Of a stretch of DNA of 64,000 nt, positions 48,519 through 60,156 are shown piece after piece. The notes beneath the pieces were generated by a model, which ran no database searches, was not told the DNA's origin, and saw only the letters and a list, made by a program, of their open reading frames with translations. How positions within the stretch are numbered: the stretch's first letter is position 1; every line of letters begins with the position of its first letter. Position numbers and translations under genes: made by a program. Origin of the DNA: Gloeophyllum trabeum ATCC 11539 (Eukaryota; Basidiomycota; Agaricomycetes; Gloeophyllales; Gloeophyllaceae); assembly GCF_000344685.1 (NCBI RefSeq), contig NW_006920430.1, forward strand, positions 120,766-184,765. Reading direction: 5' to 3'.

Positions 48519-50684
48519 ATGCTCGTGTCTCCCCTGCAGTTCATAGACCTTCCGGTACCTATCCAGGCACCATCTGACTTTTTATTGTCGAAGCATACTC
48601 GTAGTACTGCCAGTGTCGCATACGACCCCAAGCCACTTGAACGTGACGGCGCATCCGGCTCTTATGAACTGTGGCACTGGGTCCCGACGTTTCGGAAGTC
48701 AAGAATGGGCGGAATAGAGATGGCCCTTCTACGAATGAGATACTCTTTACTCGAATCTCCCAATCTGCAGATAAATTCCAGGTATGACTTAGGTACCTAA
48801 CCGGAGACTCTTGCTGACCTCACTACCTTGCTTTACAAAATTACATTCCTGCGGCGCTGGAAAGTAGCATATTTCAAAAGTATCTACAGCCGGTTGTGGA
48901 CCTGGTGCATCATTTCTTCTTCTCTCCCGTGAATGCGCATGGTCCTCTTCAGGCCAGGTTAACGCAGAACCAAGGAGGTAAGGTGGCATTTCATCTGCGG
49001 TCTCAAGACAACGAATATATAATGACGCGATTCAGTTCATCTAGCACAAATAGGATTTCACGTAGATGATGTTGACGCAGCTGACCGATTCTGGCAGCGG
49101 TCATGCAGTGGCGACGTTTCATGGGAACGCTCAAAGAAATGCTTTTGTATCGTGTTATTTGCGGTTGGTACATATGATACTTCTCTCGAATCATGGATTG
49201 ACGGAAAATATGCAGGAGCCTCATACGATCCAGCCGGAACTCGTACCATGCATTCTGCAAGCAGGGTCCTCTATGGCTAATCTCCTTACGGAGGCGCTCG
49301 CACAATGCCAAGAAACTGAGGCACGAGTCGCAATTATCACTGACGAGATGCGCTCGCTCGTCGTGAGGCGGACAAACGTCATGAGTACCGGGATCGAGGC
49401 CGAGATTTTCTCGACTGATGAAGTTTCCATTCGAAGGCTTATTGCCCATTTCGTCTACGAAGAGACTTTAGAGGGAGGTCTCTGTGCACTGGACTTCATT
49501 CCACCATCACCCATACGGTCGGGTGCTGAGGCTCGAAGGCAGCCTAGACCTCTGCCGAGGCTCCTGTTGCGGAGGTCATTCGAAGACTTCGACGTTTATA
49601 CCATGCAGAGGAACAGACTGGCTTGGGGGGATTTCATGATATGGTGGAAGATCTACAGCGAAGAGGCGAGAATATCGGGCAAGGCGCCATGGAACCTGCA
49701 TCCTGGCACATGTCTTCCCGTCTCACAACCACGTATCTTCAGTGAGGGTGGACATAAGACATGGGTCCCGCAGGGACGCCCGTTTTTCCCCATTCCAGCG
49801 GAGACGAAAGCACTGGTTACGCAACATCATAGACCTAGGGATGACTACTTGCATAGCCTCCTCTACACCGGCGGAATGCACGATCCGGACCCCCAAGGCC
49901 ACTGGTTTCAAATTTCCGCCATTGTACGTGCCGGTTCAGATCTATACTCTCAGACCTTTCTTGGTCATTACGATTCACGCGGCCCACTCTTGTGCTTGAA
50001 ACTTTTCGATGAGCGGTTCTTTCCCTTACCAGAATGGCGTCCTGGGCATTGCGCACGACAACGGCTTAATGACTTAAATCTGGCTATTGATATGGCACGG
50101 CGAGAGGAAGCTGCGTACAAGCGGCTGGAATATCTTCAAGGCTCCCTTCTTCCACACTGTTACGGGTTTCACAAGGCAAGTATATTTGTTCCGGGACAAG
50201 TGACCGGGACTAACTGAGTGATCTACATAGTTCCTCCTTCCGGGCGGATGGCATGTATATGGCTTGCTCATGGAGGCTATCAATGGCCCTACCATGGATA
50301 TGTCGGATATAAAAGATCGACCACGCGAGCAACAAATAGACATCGTAGGTTGCAAGGCAATACCTCTTTGGACTGTATCATACTGACCTTTCTCGGCAGA
50401 TAAGGCGGCTGCGGCATGGGCTCAGAGCCATCCGATTTGCGGGAATCGAGCAGACAGACTGGAAACTTGATCAGATTTTGTGCCCTCCAAACCCCGAGAA
50501 TTCCACCTTTGCCCCTGATATCGTATTCGTTGATTTTGCATTTGCTCTGCAGAACTGGGGAGACGTGATGGGATGTCCTCTGCACCATGAACCCGCAGCG
50601 CTTGAACTCGAATTACGCGACTGGGGGATTGACAAGGAGATCATGGATTCTTGCTGGTTCGAAGCCACCGAGGAAGAGTATTGA
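48519..50684 (+). CDS. atypical protein-kinase-fold protein, A-type (A4)
   Basis: Six exons, 48519-48781, 48865-48977, 49045-49163, 49216-50175, 50231-50344 and 50400-50684, give 617 aa. Key residues: beta-3 Lys about 427 (CLKLFDERFF), alpha-C Glu in ARREEAAYKR, hinge-like YGLLMEAINGP, catalytic-loop Asp about 543 (EQTDWKLDQIL), Gln548 in the Asn position and metal Asp about 568 (VDFAFA). The GC-AG donor AAG|GCAAGT ends exon 4. From exon 4 onward it is nearly identical to A2, while exon 1 has an extra segment around SKHTRSTASVAYD. Exon 3 ends at the same weak GTTGGT-type donor as A2. It faces the DUF2264 gene tail-to-tail with about 140 bp between the stop codons. Confidence 0.8.
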
Positions 50685-50825
50685 TCACGTTTTAGACCTT
50701 TTCGTGCTACTAGTAGATGGAATGCACACGAAGCGCCGCTACATATTTCAGATATTCCAGCCACAATTGATGTACCGGTTAAGATCGTGTATAACGGACG
50801 CCCTTCCTGTCATCGTTTCCGCGTC

Positions 50826-52896
50826 TCAGAGCATCAATTGGAGCAGTTCCCCCGGGACTATGGGCCGTTTATTCCAATCGTGCTCCCATCCAGGCTTAGC
50901 GCCTTCTTCATCACCGATGGCAGGAAGACCATATACTGCAGTCACAAACCAGATACTCTTGTCACCTGTCGGCCCATGTTCGTCCATCAACGTGGGCAGA
51001 ACCGCACGTGGAACCATGAGATTAGTATTGGCATCCGTCCTCATCGCTTTGCCTTTGCGTGAGCTACTGCCACCGTTACCGAGCTCGGCGATCCCACTGA
51101 CACCAGCTCTCGACGCGGCACGCGCTTCGCTTCCTCTTTCTAACGTACCAAAGTTCTCGCCCGTCGAAGGCTCCAGCGCACGCCCGTCCTTCCCCTGACC
51201 GTAGATCGCAAAGCCGCCCTCAGCGCTCCACAGCTTCCTATCTGACTTGATCCTGTGGACACGAAGATGCCAGAGCGGCGTGTCGGGTTGCGGTGGGACG
51301 AGCCACGTCTCAATCTCGACCCCTTTCCAGGGGTACCACATGCTCCTGAGCCACTTTCCCTTGCGTCCCTCCCCTGAGCCCTCCCACTCGACCCGCGCCT
51401 CTTTTGTCTCGCGGCGGCATTTCCACACTTCGCCCGCATCGTCGGAGAGAGCAAGCGTGTTGTCCCCGCCGAGCTCCTCGAGAGTGAGCGAACCTACCGG
51501 GACGGAGTATCCAAACGCCGATGAGTACGCCAGCTTCCCATATTTCGCCGCGCTCTGCTTGACCGGGTACGAGCACTGCTGCCCCGAGCTGAGCAGGAAC
51601 GTGTGCCCGCCGAGGTTCGATGCGATGTGTAGCGGCTTCTCGAGGAACTTGACCGTGTTCCTCAGCGCCGCCGGGTACGGCTCCTCCTGTGCCGCCCAGA
51701 ACGGGTGGCTCTCGGGCAGAGCGAGGACGGCGAACGCCTTGCAGAACCAGTACGGGGAGCCGGGGGAGTTGTAGTTTTCGGTCATGTTATGGTTCGGGTA
51801 GCAATAGCCGATTGTCATCGTGCCGTCCGGGTAGTACGCACCGGGCTGTTTAGCCCAGTAGCGTAGGTTGCGCAGCTGCAGGCCCTTGATTGCGCCCCAT
51901 GTGAGCGGGGCGGGTAGTTCGACGTCGGCGAAGGCGAGAGCGCCCCAGAACGATGACATCGCCGCACGATACGTGAGCGAACGGCCGAAAGGTATGCCGC
52001 GGCCTGATCGCGGTTAGAGATGTGTTATCAGTGCGCCGTAGAGCACTCACCTTCTTCGTCGAAATAGTGAACAAAGTCAAAGGCGAATTTTCTGGCCCTA
52101 TTACGGAATTCTTCGCACCGCTCGGGATCGTCATCCTGGGCGAGCTTGGAGTAGGCTAGCTGGGCAAACTGAATGGCGAAGGACGAGGAGTAATAGTCCA
52201 ACTGGACTACACCCTCCGGCCCGTCTCGCGACCAGCCGTCGCCGATGTAGAAAGTGTCGAGGTGGTCGAGATCCTTCTTCATGCGTTCCTTGGACCCTAG
52301 TGGGTGGCCGACCTTGGTTAATCCGAGGTTCGCAAATACCTGGTGTCATGTGAGACTCAGATATTCAATACGGGAATAGATGAGGATCTCACCCTAAACC
52401 AAAGCCAGTTCGTGTTCGGCATCTCCTTGTCGTTCATGCTCGCCAGCCATTTGGCAAAGTTGTTCTTCGCCTGTTCGGAGAGCGGGTCCCACAGTCTGTC
52501 CTTGGCAACAGCGAGAGCGAACCCAATTGCGCTGCACTCTACCATCCGCTGGTCCTTGTCTCTCATGTACCCCCAGAACTCATCGCCGTTCGGGTCCGTG
52601 CCGCTCTCGAACCCCTTCACCCACCTGTGCGTGCCCGCGTACTCGCCCCCGCCGGCGAGCAACGACGCTAGACCCCATATCGGTCGGGAAAACCCTTCGA
52701 GCTGGGCTGCAATGTCATCGTAGTGGGTGCCCGTGTATCCGAGGTGCACCCGCGCCCCTCCAGGGGAGGTGTGTGGCGCGAGAGGGTCTAGCAAGCCGAC
52801 GAGGTAGGCCCTCACGTCGTCTTTGGTTTTGATAGGGTTGGATGCAAACGGGCTCTGGATGGTGAAAAGGGCCATGGCAGACGAGCTGCTATGCAT
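50826..52896 (-). CDS. DUF2264 family protein, glycosidase-like fold
   Basis: Three exons, 52896-52393, 52339-52051 and 52003-50826, give 656 aa; a second in-frame ATG at 52875 would give 649. The sequence has the DUF2264 pattern: [79 protein letters not shown] and [15 protein letters not shown]. The family is uncharacterised but is thought to have an alpha/alpha-toroid fold like many carbohydrate-active enzymes. No clear signal peptide is seen, so it is probably intracellular. It is intact here. A broken partial copy lies at 37743-38440 and a 3' remnant at 48361-48450, both downstream of A-type kinases. Its link to the kinases looks like hitch-hiking in duplications rather than shared function. 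Confidence 0.88.
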
Positions 52897-53697
52897 TGGT
52901 CGTCGACGGAGGTCTTAAGACGATCGCAGGATAGACACCGGGCCGTGCCCCGCGGTCATCCATAGCTTGGATCCCGGACCGGCTGAGACCGTGACGGATG
53001 AACAAATAGCCGAGGCTGCTGGTACATACATATCCGCACTATGATACATAGTACCAACGTATGCGTGAGCAGGTCATTATTCCGAGAGCATCCCAGAGTA
53101 GACCTCACTGTATGATCGCTTTAAGTGCGGGAGTCAAGCCGCTAGAGGGTCTGCAACTTTAAATATTGGAGGTTCGCAACACGATATCCACGGAATTATT
53201 TTGGTGCCAGGTGAGATGATGGGTAGGGTCGTTTCACAGTCGGAACCCTCCTCACCGTAGCGGCAGTAGCCCTTCCGCCTCGAACCTTCGGTGTCGTTCA
53301 GACACACAATTGTTGTGGCTGCCACACGACATGGAGAAGTGAGTGAGGATTTGATCCTTCCAGGGTGTGAGCAGCAATACTCATAGATTCAACGTAGTTT
53401 CCTGCCTGCTTGATCCTGACTTCGGCCGTTACAAGGCAGCCGGACATCATATCGATGCTATACCGTGAAAAATCATGACTGAAAGCATCATATTTATCGT
53501 ACGGTGACAACTTGACAGTAGTATAAAACCCACGTTATACAGGTCGTAGCTGTGGTGTAAAGGACTCGCACCTGCTGATGAAGTCGCTGAACGCGAAGGA
53601 CCGAGATCGCGCCACAACCGCAATACGCGGCAGGCAGGTGACCGTGTTTGCTCCATATTTGGATTTATTGTGACTTGTTTGGTCTCGGTTGCGATTC
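52897..53697. other. divergent intergenic region
   Basis: Between the DUF2264 gene (-) and the basic nuclear-type gene (+). Only short frames; it should hold both promoters. No clear TATA box is found at a fixed distance. Confidence 0.4.
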
Positions 53698-53778
53698 ATG
53701 CCACCGACGACGACGAAAGGCCTTTGCTCAATACCACTTCCGTCTCCCTCGATATCGTCCAATCTCGTTTTCAGAATG

Positions 53779-54936
53779 GCTCCGAGGGGTGGTGTATTAG
53801 ACTCGTCGCCGATACCAATCCCGCCAGCGCCGGAGGCGCGCCCGAATCCCCTGAAACGGTCGGCGTCGACTGCGTCGCTGCCGACACCACCCAGGACTGT
53901 TCACAAGAGGAGGGGGCGCGGCCATGCACCTGTCACTCGTCGCAGGAGACCGGCGGGACATTCAACCGCAGAAGAGACCGATGACGAGCGCAGAGACGAG
54001 TTGTCGCACCGGCGACAGAAACGACGGAAACTAGAGACCATCGAGGAGACGAAGGAGACCGTCGAAGAAGACGAAGATGCATTCTGGATGGGTCCGTCGT
54101 CGAGCAAGGCAGAGGTTCGGAAAGAAAAGGTCGTAGTTGAGAAGAGGACGCGCTTGGTCGTGGTGGCCAGCCCCAGTACGAGCAGCAAACCGCGTACACG
54201 CTCAGAGTCACCCTCGAAGCACGTCGTCCTCGACCGCATCAAGGCGCCTGTATCACCCCCTCCCTCGCGGCGCCAGCCCGCTCTCCCGGTGACGCCACCG
54301 CGTACGACGCGCTCGGCCACGCGCCAGGCCCTGCTCGAAGCATCTGGCGGAGTCGCACGAGACTCTCCGGAGAACCCGTTCTTGGACACTCCCGAGTCGC
54401 TTGTGGGTGCGAGTCCGGGACCGCGCACGCCGTCGCCCACTGGCGATCTCGACGAGAAGCCTACCATCACCTACGTCTTGTATGTCTCCCTAGCGCTTGC
54501 TCCGCTCCTGTTGTACTGACCAGTTTCGACTAGCCGTGGCAAGAAAGCCGAGTTCGTGAATCCGCATTACAACCAGTCTCCGACTGCCCGCCTGCGTTCC
54601 CGGCTCCCGCCTGAGCACCCCGACTTTGAGCCGGACGAAGCCTGCCCGCCCAAGTTGCTCTTCCCTGCTGCGCGCCGTCGGCGCAAGGCCAAGGAGCCAG
54701 AACCGGCGGCCAAGCGCCCGCGCAAGAAGCCCGCCGTCAAGTCGGAGTGGGATACAACCGACGAAGAGGACGGGGAGGAGGAAGAGAAGGGGCCCACCAC
54801 GCCCAAGAAGAAGAGGGCGAGGACGGGCACTGGGACGCCGGACCCGAGTCGCCTTGATCAGGGCATCTCGGTAGCTATGGGGGACGTTGACGAGCCTCTG
54901 CGGCGGGCGCTGGGTCCTTCCCGGGGAAGGCGTTGA
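53779..54936 (+). CDS. basic, disordered nuclear-type protein with YVFRGK motif
   Basis: Two exons, 53779-54479 and 54534-54936, give 367 aa. The chosen ATG has A at -3 and G at +4; an in-frame ATG at 53698 would add 27 residues. The protein is rich in Ser, Pro, Arg and Lys, with nuclear-localisation-like clusters (KRRGRGH, RRQKRRKLE, AKRPRKKP, PKKKRARTG) and acidic runs (DTTDEEDGEEEE). Many TP and SP sites (TPPRT, SPTG) suggest proline-directed phosphorylation. The best ordered-looking segment is ENPFLDTP, then KPTITYV and FRGKKAEFVNPHYN, which spans the intron. I believe this NPFL/TYVFRG pairing recurs in fungal proteins, but I cannot name the family. A nuclear role is inferred. Confidence 0.7.
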
Positions 54937-55350
54937 CGTCCTTTGCCCCGCTCGTTGCGGCATGATTTCCCTGCGGTGACTTATCGGTTATTGGTATGAC
55001 GCTCTCCTCCACCAGCCTCTCCTTTGCTTTTGAATAATGCCTGCCATCCCATATCGGTCGATGTGTCGTTTCTCGTTTCATGTTTCCCTGTGCTTTTTTG
55101 CGATACCTGCTATTTCCGCCCCTCGCTGCGACACCCTATCCACACACATCCATCCACATCACTATTTCCTATTGTCACTGTCAGTCGAACCGAATTGCCG
55201 ATGCACTCCATGTCATCTCACGTATCTACTCTATCTCAGTCCTCGCGTAGTAGTCAAGAATAGTTTCACAGAGCTTGTAGAGAAGATCGCAATATACAAC
55301 GTATGTGCTTCAGTAGCGAAACGCGCGATTTGAGTGACGTATTTCCTTGT
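54937..55350. other. convergent intergenic region
   Basis: About 410 bp of pyrimidine-rich sequence between the 3' ends of the basic protein gene (+) and the F-box/LRR-like gene (-). No gene is seen. Confidence 0.5.
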
Positions 55351-56962
55351 TTACTCGAAAGAGATGAGATTCTGTGCTTCATGCCTTTGAGCCTGGATTC
55401 TCTTGAGGTGTGCCAGGGGCCTGCTGTCCAGAGCCCTGACCGCCTCCATCCACGCCACGTCCAGGTGAGGGAAGAGACCGTCCAAGCACCACGCCACCTT
55501 GGCTGGATCGTGGCATCGGAGCCGCGAGATGGACAGGTACGTGAGCGTCCCAGCAGGTGCGACGAACATTTCGAGTTTCGAGTCGTCCAGTTCCTCGGCG
55601 ACGACACGAGATAAATGGAGGTGTCTCAAGTGCGGGAGGCGAGACGGGAGGCGGGCGAGGCTGCGGTAGGTTATGCTGCTGTTGGGCACGTCGAGGTGCA
55701 AATTCGTCAATGCGGGGTAGGCCGTGAGAAGCTTCTCAAAGTCGAGATCGCTGAGGGTTACGCAGGGCACTCGGCTGGGGTTGAGTTCTAATGTCAGCCC
55801 TTCGAGGTTGCGGAACCGGAGGAGCGTGGAGAATACAGAGCGGAAGGAAAGCGTGGACAGTCGCGCCTCACGCACCAGTTTGTCAGTGGTGGGACCGGGT
55901 CGCGGTTTCACGCAGATCTCGAGGACCCGCAGGGTATCTTTGAATGCTAGTAGTCCTTGGCACACCTCTTGCAGGTCCATGGAAGTAATAACGTACGGGT
56001 CTCTAGCCAAGTAGTGGAATTCGGACAGACGCCGGGACGATACTGTAGCCAGCATGTCTTGCACTACCTGAGAAGAGGCAGCTTCAAGAAATAGCTTCCC
56101 AAGCTTTGGAGAGACAGATTCACATCCCGAGGATGTCGACTTCTTGCACGAGTTGCTTAGACGGAGATTTACGAGTTTGCAACGTGAGACGTCCGAGGAA
56201 AGGTCCAAAGGGGTCAATCCATATTGCGCATACTGCACGGGTACCAAGTCCTCATAGAAGGAGATGTTCTGAAGCCAATCAAGTTGCTTTAGGAACGTTA
56301 TGTCGAATCTCGAGGAACAACCCCGGAGCACAAGGGTTTCAAGATCCGGGACTCTCCTGGACAAACTTTTGAGGAAGTTGTCAAGTAGTGCGTCCCCGCC
56401 GCGGGCCCTGGCAAGCTGCGTGAGGTAATGAGAGTAGCATGCTACAGCGCCAACTTTGAGGCAGCGCAAGCGACTGTTCAGCAAGGCGGAGATTGTCGAG
56501 GCCAACGTTCCGTCGAGAAGCTCGCCTGTCTCGTGTTGCCACTGTAGCTCGCGCAGGTTCGGAAGCAGTACCTTCCCTCTGGCTCGGAAGACCTCGACTA
56601 TAACCGCATGGTCGACCTTCAGCCCGAAGCATCCAGGCCTGTACACTTGGCGCAGAAGCTGTATACGTTCTGCATAGGCATCGAACCGGGACCAAGTATC
56701 ATACGGAGTGACTCCATGCACCTGCTCAGATTCATAAGCAGCTCAGCGTGCCACCAAGGATAATGGTTCACGTACGTACATAAGTGTATCTTCCCACTGT
56801 GAATTGGACTTTGCTCGGTACGAGATTGAGAAGGGGCATCAAGTCATGCATCTCGCGCCAAAGGGCATCCAACGCGAGTGTAGTCCACTGCCTGCTACAC
56901 GCAGCAAGATTAACCAAAGTTTTCTTGCAGTCCATTGACGCGAGTTCGCCCTGGAGTGTCAT
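55351..56962 (-). CDS. F-box/LRR-like protein
   Basis: Two exons, 56962-56780 and 56724-55351, give 518 aa. Exon 1 carries an F-box-like segment (TLVNLAACSRQWTTLALDAL then LWREM), but the usual LPxE start of an F-box is missing, so an upstream exon is possible. Exon 2 holds loosely repeated leucine-rich units (LRELQWQ, LETLVLRGCS, LVNLRLSNSC, LEGLTLELN, LTNLHLDVP, LRHLHLSRV, LTYLSISRL). Proteins of this build usually act as substrate receptors in SCF ubiquitin ligases; basidiomycetes have large families. The substrate is unknown. A truncated relative with an in-frame stop lies at 16821-17285. Confidence 0.75.
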
Positions 56963-58067
56963 TGTGCATACTCCGACCTGTGATCACCAAACCTGTATCG
57001 AAGCAGAGAGGGATATGCCTGTCGATTTTGAGTGCGTAGTCAAAGTCGTGCCACTGACGATAATTAGCGCAGGCGTCAGAGCAGATGAGAAGTACCAGGT
57101 GCCTAGTCAACGAAACAAAGGGCGATGAGTGCGTATCAACTGAAAGGGCTGTCTTGGAGTTGGACCCCAGTTAGTCCGAGGTATTGATCAAGCCGTGTGC
57201 CACAGGCAACCTGATACATCAAACGTAGTACGAGCCTGGACATCAACAGAAAGGGAGGAAATGGGCCCATATCGAGCGTCGTATACTCCCCTTTGTCTGT
57301 GCGAGCCTGGTTTGTCCTCTGCGTAGTTCGAGGACGGGCAGCGTTGGACAGCTGCTATCAGCCGGTTCATTGCATTCCGTGGAAACGTGGGGATTCAGAG
57401 GGTCGTCATAGTCCAGAACAGGGTTCCATAGGTATGTGGCTGGCCTGAGAGACTGAGACAAACTTCGTAGAAGGGCTCGGGAACGTATCTTATGCTTTGC
57501 TGTCAGTGCTTTGCATTAAACCACGCAATGTGATCTTAACTACGTGCAATGTCCAGTACCACACATGCAGACTGTATGCAAGGAACGACAGAAGGGGACG
57601 AACTAAAATACCATGATCAACATCTCCTCGGTACCCCAAAGGTCGGGTGGACAATCATCAACACAGTCTGGATATACTCGGCCACAGCTGGGCAAACCCA
57701 AGTGCGCAGGGAAGAATCTCCGGGCTCGTCTGCGCTACTGAGACGAGCAGTGGAGAAAAAATTGAATATATGAATGAACCGCACAATGGAGGAATGCAGC
57801 GACACCTACCTCGTCGACGGCTCGTTTCGTCCCTGCATATCTTCTTTCAACGCCAGCTATGTCGACGTCAAGAGGAACCTCAGCTTCATTCGTAACTTCG
57901 GGCACGTCGAAGGGAGGATCGGACGGCGGTGGCGAGGGTAAGGTCTTCGTGGCGTCGAAGCGTCTTGGACGTGATGCTGACGTTGGCGGAAGGCCGTCGC
58001 CGTCCGACCGCTTGCGATATACCTCGACCTTCAAAAGGAAACAACGGTGAGCAACCAAGCTAGGTAC
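56963..58067. other. intergenic; may hold extra 3' exons of the gene at 58068
   Basis: On the minus strand, 58030 to about 57790 reads KVEVYRKRSDGDGLPP, then a Pro/Asp-rich open stretch (TLPSPPPSDPPFDVP), which looks coding. A donor GAAACG|GTAACA at about 58092 and an acceptor GAAG at about 58028 would splice it in frame onto the gene upstream, skipping that gene's stop at 58068. A final exon ending near 57617 is possible but I could not match the phase. From 56963 to 57600 I see nothing. Confidence 0.35.
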
Positions 58068-60156
58068 TCAAGCGGTTGACTGTTCTGTTACCGTTTCCCC
58101 AAAGGCGTCGTCGATTCCTGTCACTCTCTGCCAAGTTTCGTTATCTTCCCTCAACCGTCCATACGAGCTTCGACCTCGCGTAACAGATGTGACCTTGAAT
58201 AGCCGTATAGCCGCATCACTATCGTCGCAGTCTGGAACTTCCCTCTTGGCCATAGGGGGCGGTAAATACGTAACGACTCTACGCTTGTTATCGCCTCCAC
58301 TAGCCACACCATCTCTCTGGTCAGCGCGCCTGGCCAGCGCACCCGGTAATTTGAACACGCCGCTTTGCTTGATTCCTGCGCTCGTCTTCTCCACACGGGT
58401 TTTCTTCTTTGGTGGAAGCGTCGACCACTCGTCCTCTTCCAGGGAAGGATGACCGTAAGCCGCTACATGCGTGACCTTCGACTTTGACCGCTCACGCGGT
58501 TGGACTGCTCGGGGAGACGCCGAGCTCGGCAAACGGAAGCCACCTGGAGCGATGACCCTGCCTGCCGGCTTACGGACAGGAACTTGGGAAGAAGCGACCT
58601 TCACAATTGGGCTGGAGTTGACCAGTTGTGCGACCGCAATAGGTTCAGTTACGAAGGGCCGTTCACAGGTGGGAGAGGCTGGTAAGGGCAGCGCAGACGC
58701 CAGCCATGCCGGCATAGTACGATCTAGCTCCGAGGGAGGGATCCGAGGACAGGGCGAGGTCCTCACTCCAGGACGTGAGAAATGCGACGCAGGAGCATTG
58801 CGAGTAACAGGAGGCATCGAATGCGACCCTTGTGCACTGGACGCATATATCGCTTGTTTCGTCGCAGTGCAAATCCGAGAATCATCCCTCGCGACAGCGT
58901 GAAGTTCAACGCGATCTGTATATTAGAATTGTCCAAATAATCTGCCTGACAGACACAGTGACGTAGAACAAATCCTTACTGGAGACTCCCGTTGGCCGAA
59001 TTTCCTTGAACGCTGAATTGGGCCAACGACGTCCGTCGAGAGCCCGAGAACGGAGTGGCTGAGAGTGTCTAGCGCCACCAGTAGGTGATGATTGAGCGTA
59101 TCTGTCAGACAGAGCCAAGGGATCCGAAGAGAAGCACCCTGGATTCGGAGATCGAGCAGGAGACGAAAGGGAGGCATTAATTCGGTGAGGCCTGGCTTGG
59201 TGCGGGAAAGACACGGTTCTTCTGTTTTCGCTGGCGGCAAGGGCAGTATGACGATGTTCGCCAGCTCTACGTGGCGAAAGGGCCCCAGAGAGATCAAGTC
59301 CAGGGCAAATAATTGAAGTATCAGCGGAATGCAAGGGTATATGCGCGGGAGCTTCAGAAGCCCTTCTTGACAGAACCAGAGCAGGAGGGTCAGATACAGC
59401 ATCGTTGGGAAAAGTCAAGTTGGATCTATCCTGAATCTGTGCCATAGAGCCTGAATCACTCATAGTCTCAGGAATACGACTGATAGTAGCCACGTTAGCA
59501 CTTCTACTGGGTATATGCGCTCTATCACTGGGCGTTAGCAGTTCGCACGAAGCATTAGACGGTCTAGCCGGGATCGCATGCCCATCCCTAGCCTCAAATG
59601 CCCTTGAGCGTGGGCTGAGACGTACAAGGCGAGAGGTAGGCTCCACAACAGCCGAAGTGTAGACAGGTACAGTTGGGTTATGAGATAGAATATCTGCTTG
59701 CTTTTCGTGACTTGGACCAGCAACAGAACGGCCACGTTTCACAGATAGGAAGGGCAGACAAGAATCAGAAGGACAGATGGGATTCTTGGGTTTGTTAAAT
59801 CTTGCACGCTCAGCCTGCCTCTTGAAACCGTCCACGATCCGCCCTTTCGGCCCCCCCTTCGTCGTCTCGGACGGCTTAGTACCAGTTGATACGCGAGGAC
59901 TCGGACGACCAGCTCGAGACGCTGCATTAATCTTCGCTATACTCCAGGGATTAGCCTTGTACTGAGCCTTATCTTCTCGAGCACCGAGGTCGATCTCTTT
60001 GAGCAGCCGAGCGTCTTCAGTCTGCTTTGTCGCCGAGGAGAAGGATTCCGAGCCCTCAGCGTCGCTGTCGTCAGAATCGGCAAATAGGTTCCGGTCGCGT
60101 AGATTGAAAGTCCAGTCGGATTTCGCCCCTTGCGCAGCTGAAGGGTTATGAGACAT
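58068..60156 (-). CDS. large disordered protein of unknown function
   Basis: Two exons, 60156-58980 and 58915-58068, give 674 aa from the MSHNPSAAQ methionine; an in-frame ATG at 60195 would add 13 residues. The N-terminus is the most ordered-looking part: KSDWTFNLRDRNLFADSDD, then LLKEIDLGAREDKAQYKANP and WSIAKINAA. The rest is Ser/Pro/Arg-rich, with repeated short patterns such as LSPRSRAF, LSPRRAG and RSPNPG and basic clusters (PPKKKTRVEK) compatible with nuclear location. No catalytic domain is seen and I do not recognise the family. The 3' end may extend by splicing beyond the stop at 58068 (see the preceding intergenic entry). Confidence 0.65.

Noticed and set aside
11149..50684. Kinases as standard FunK1 or aminoglycoside phosphotransferases
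   Set aside because: The catalytic loop lacks the H-x-D...N signature of both, and the long conserved N-terminal region is not theirs; only a fold-level relation can be claimed.
53901..54470. 189-codon minus-strand frame
   Set aside because: Antisense to the basic protein exon; Ser/Arg-rich mirror of Lys/Arg/Ser codons without independent support.
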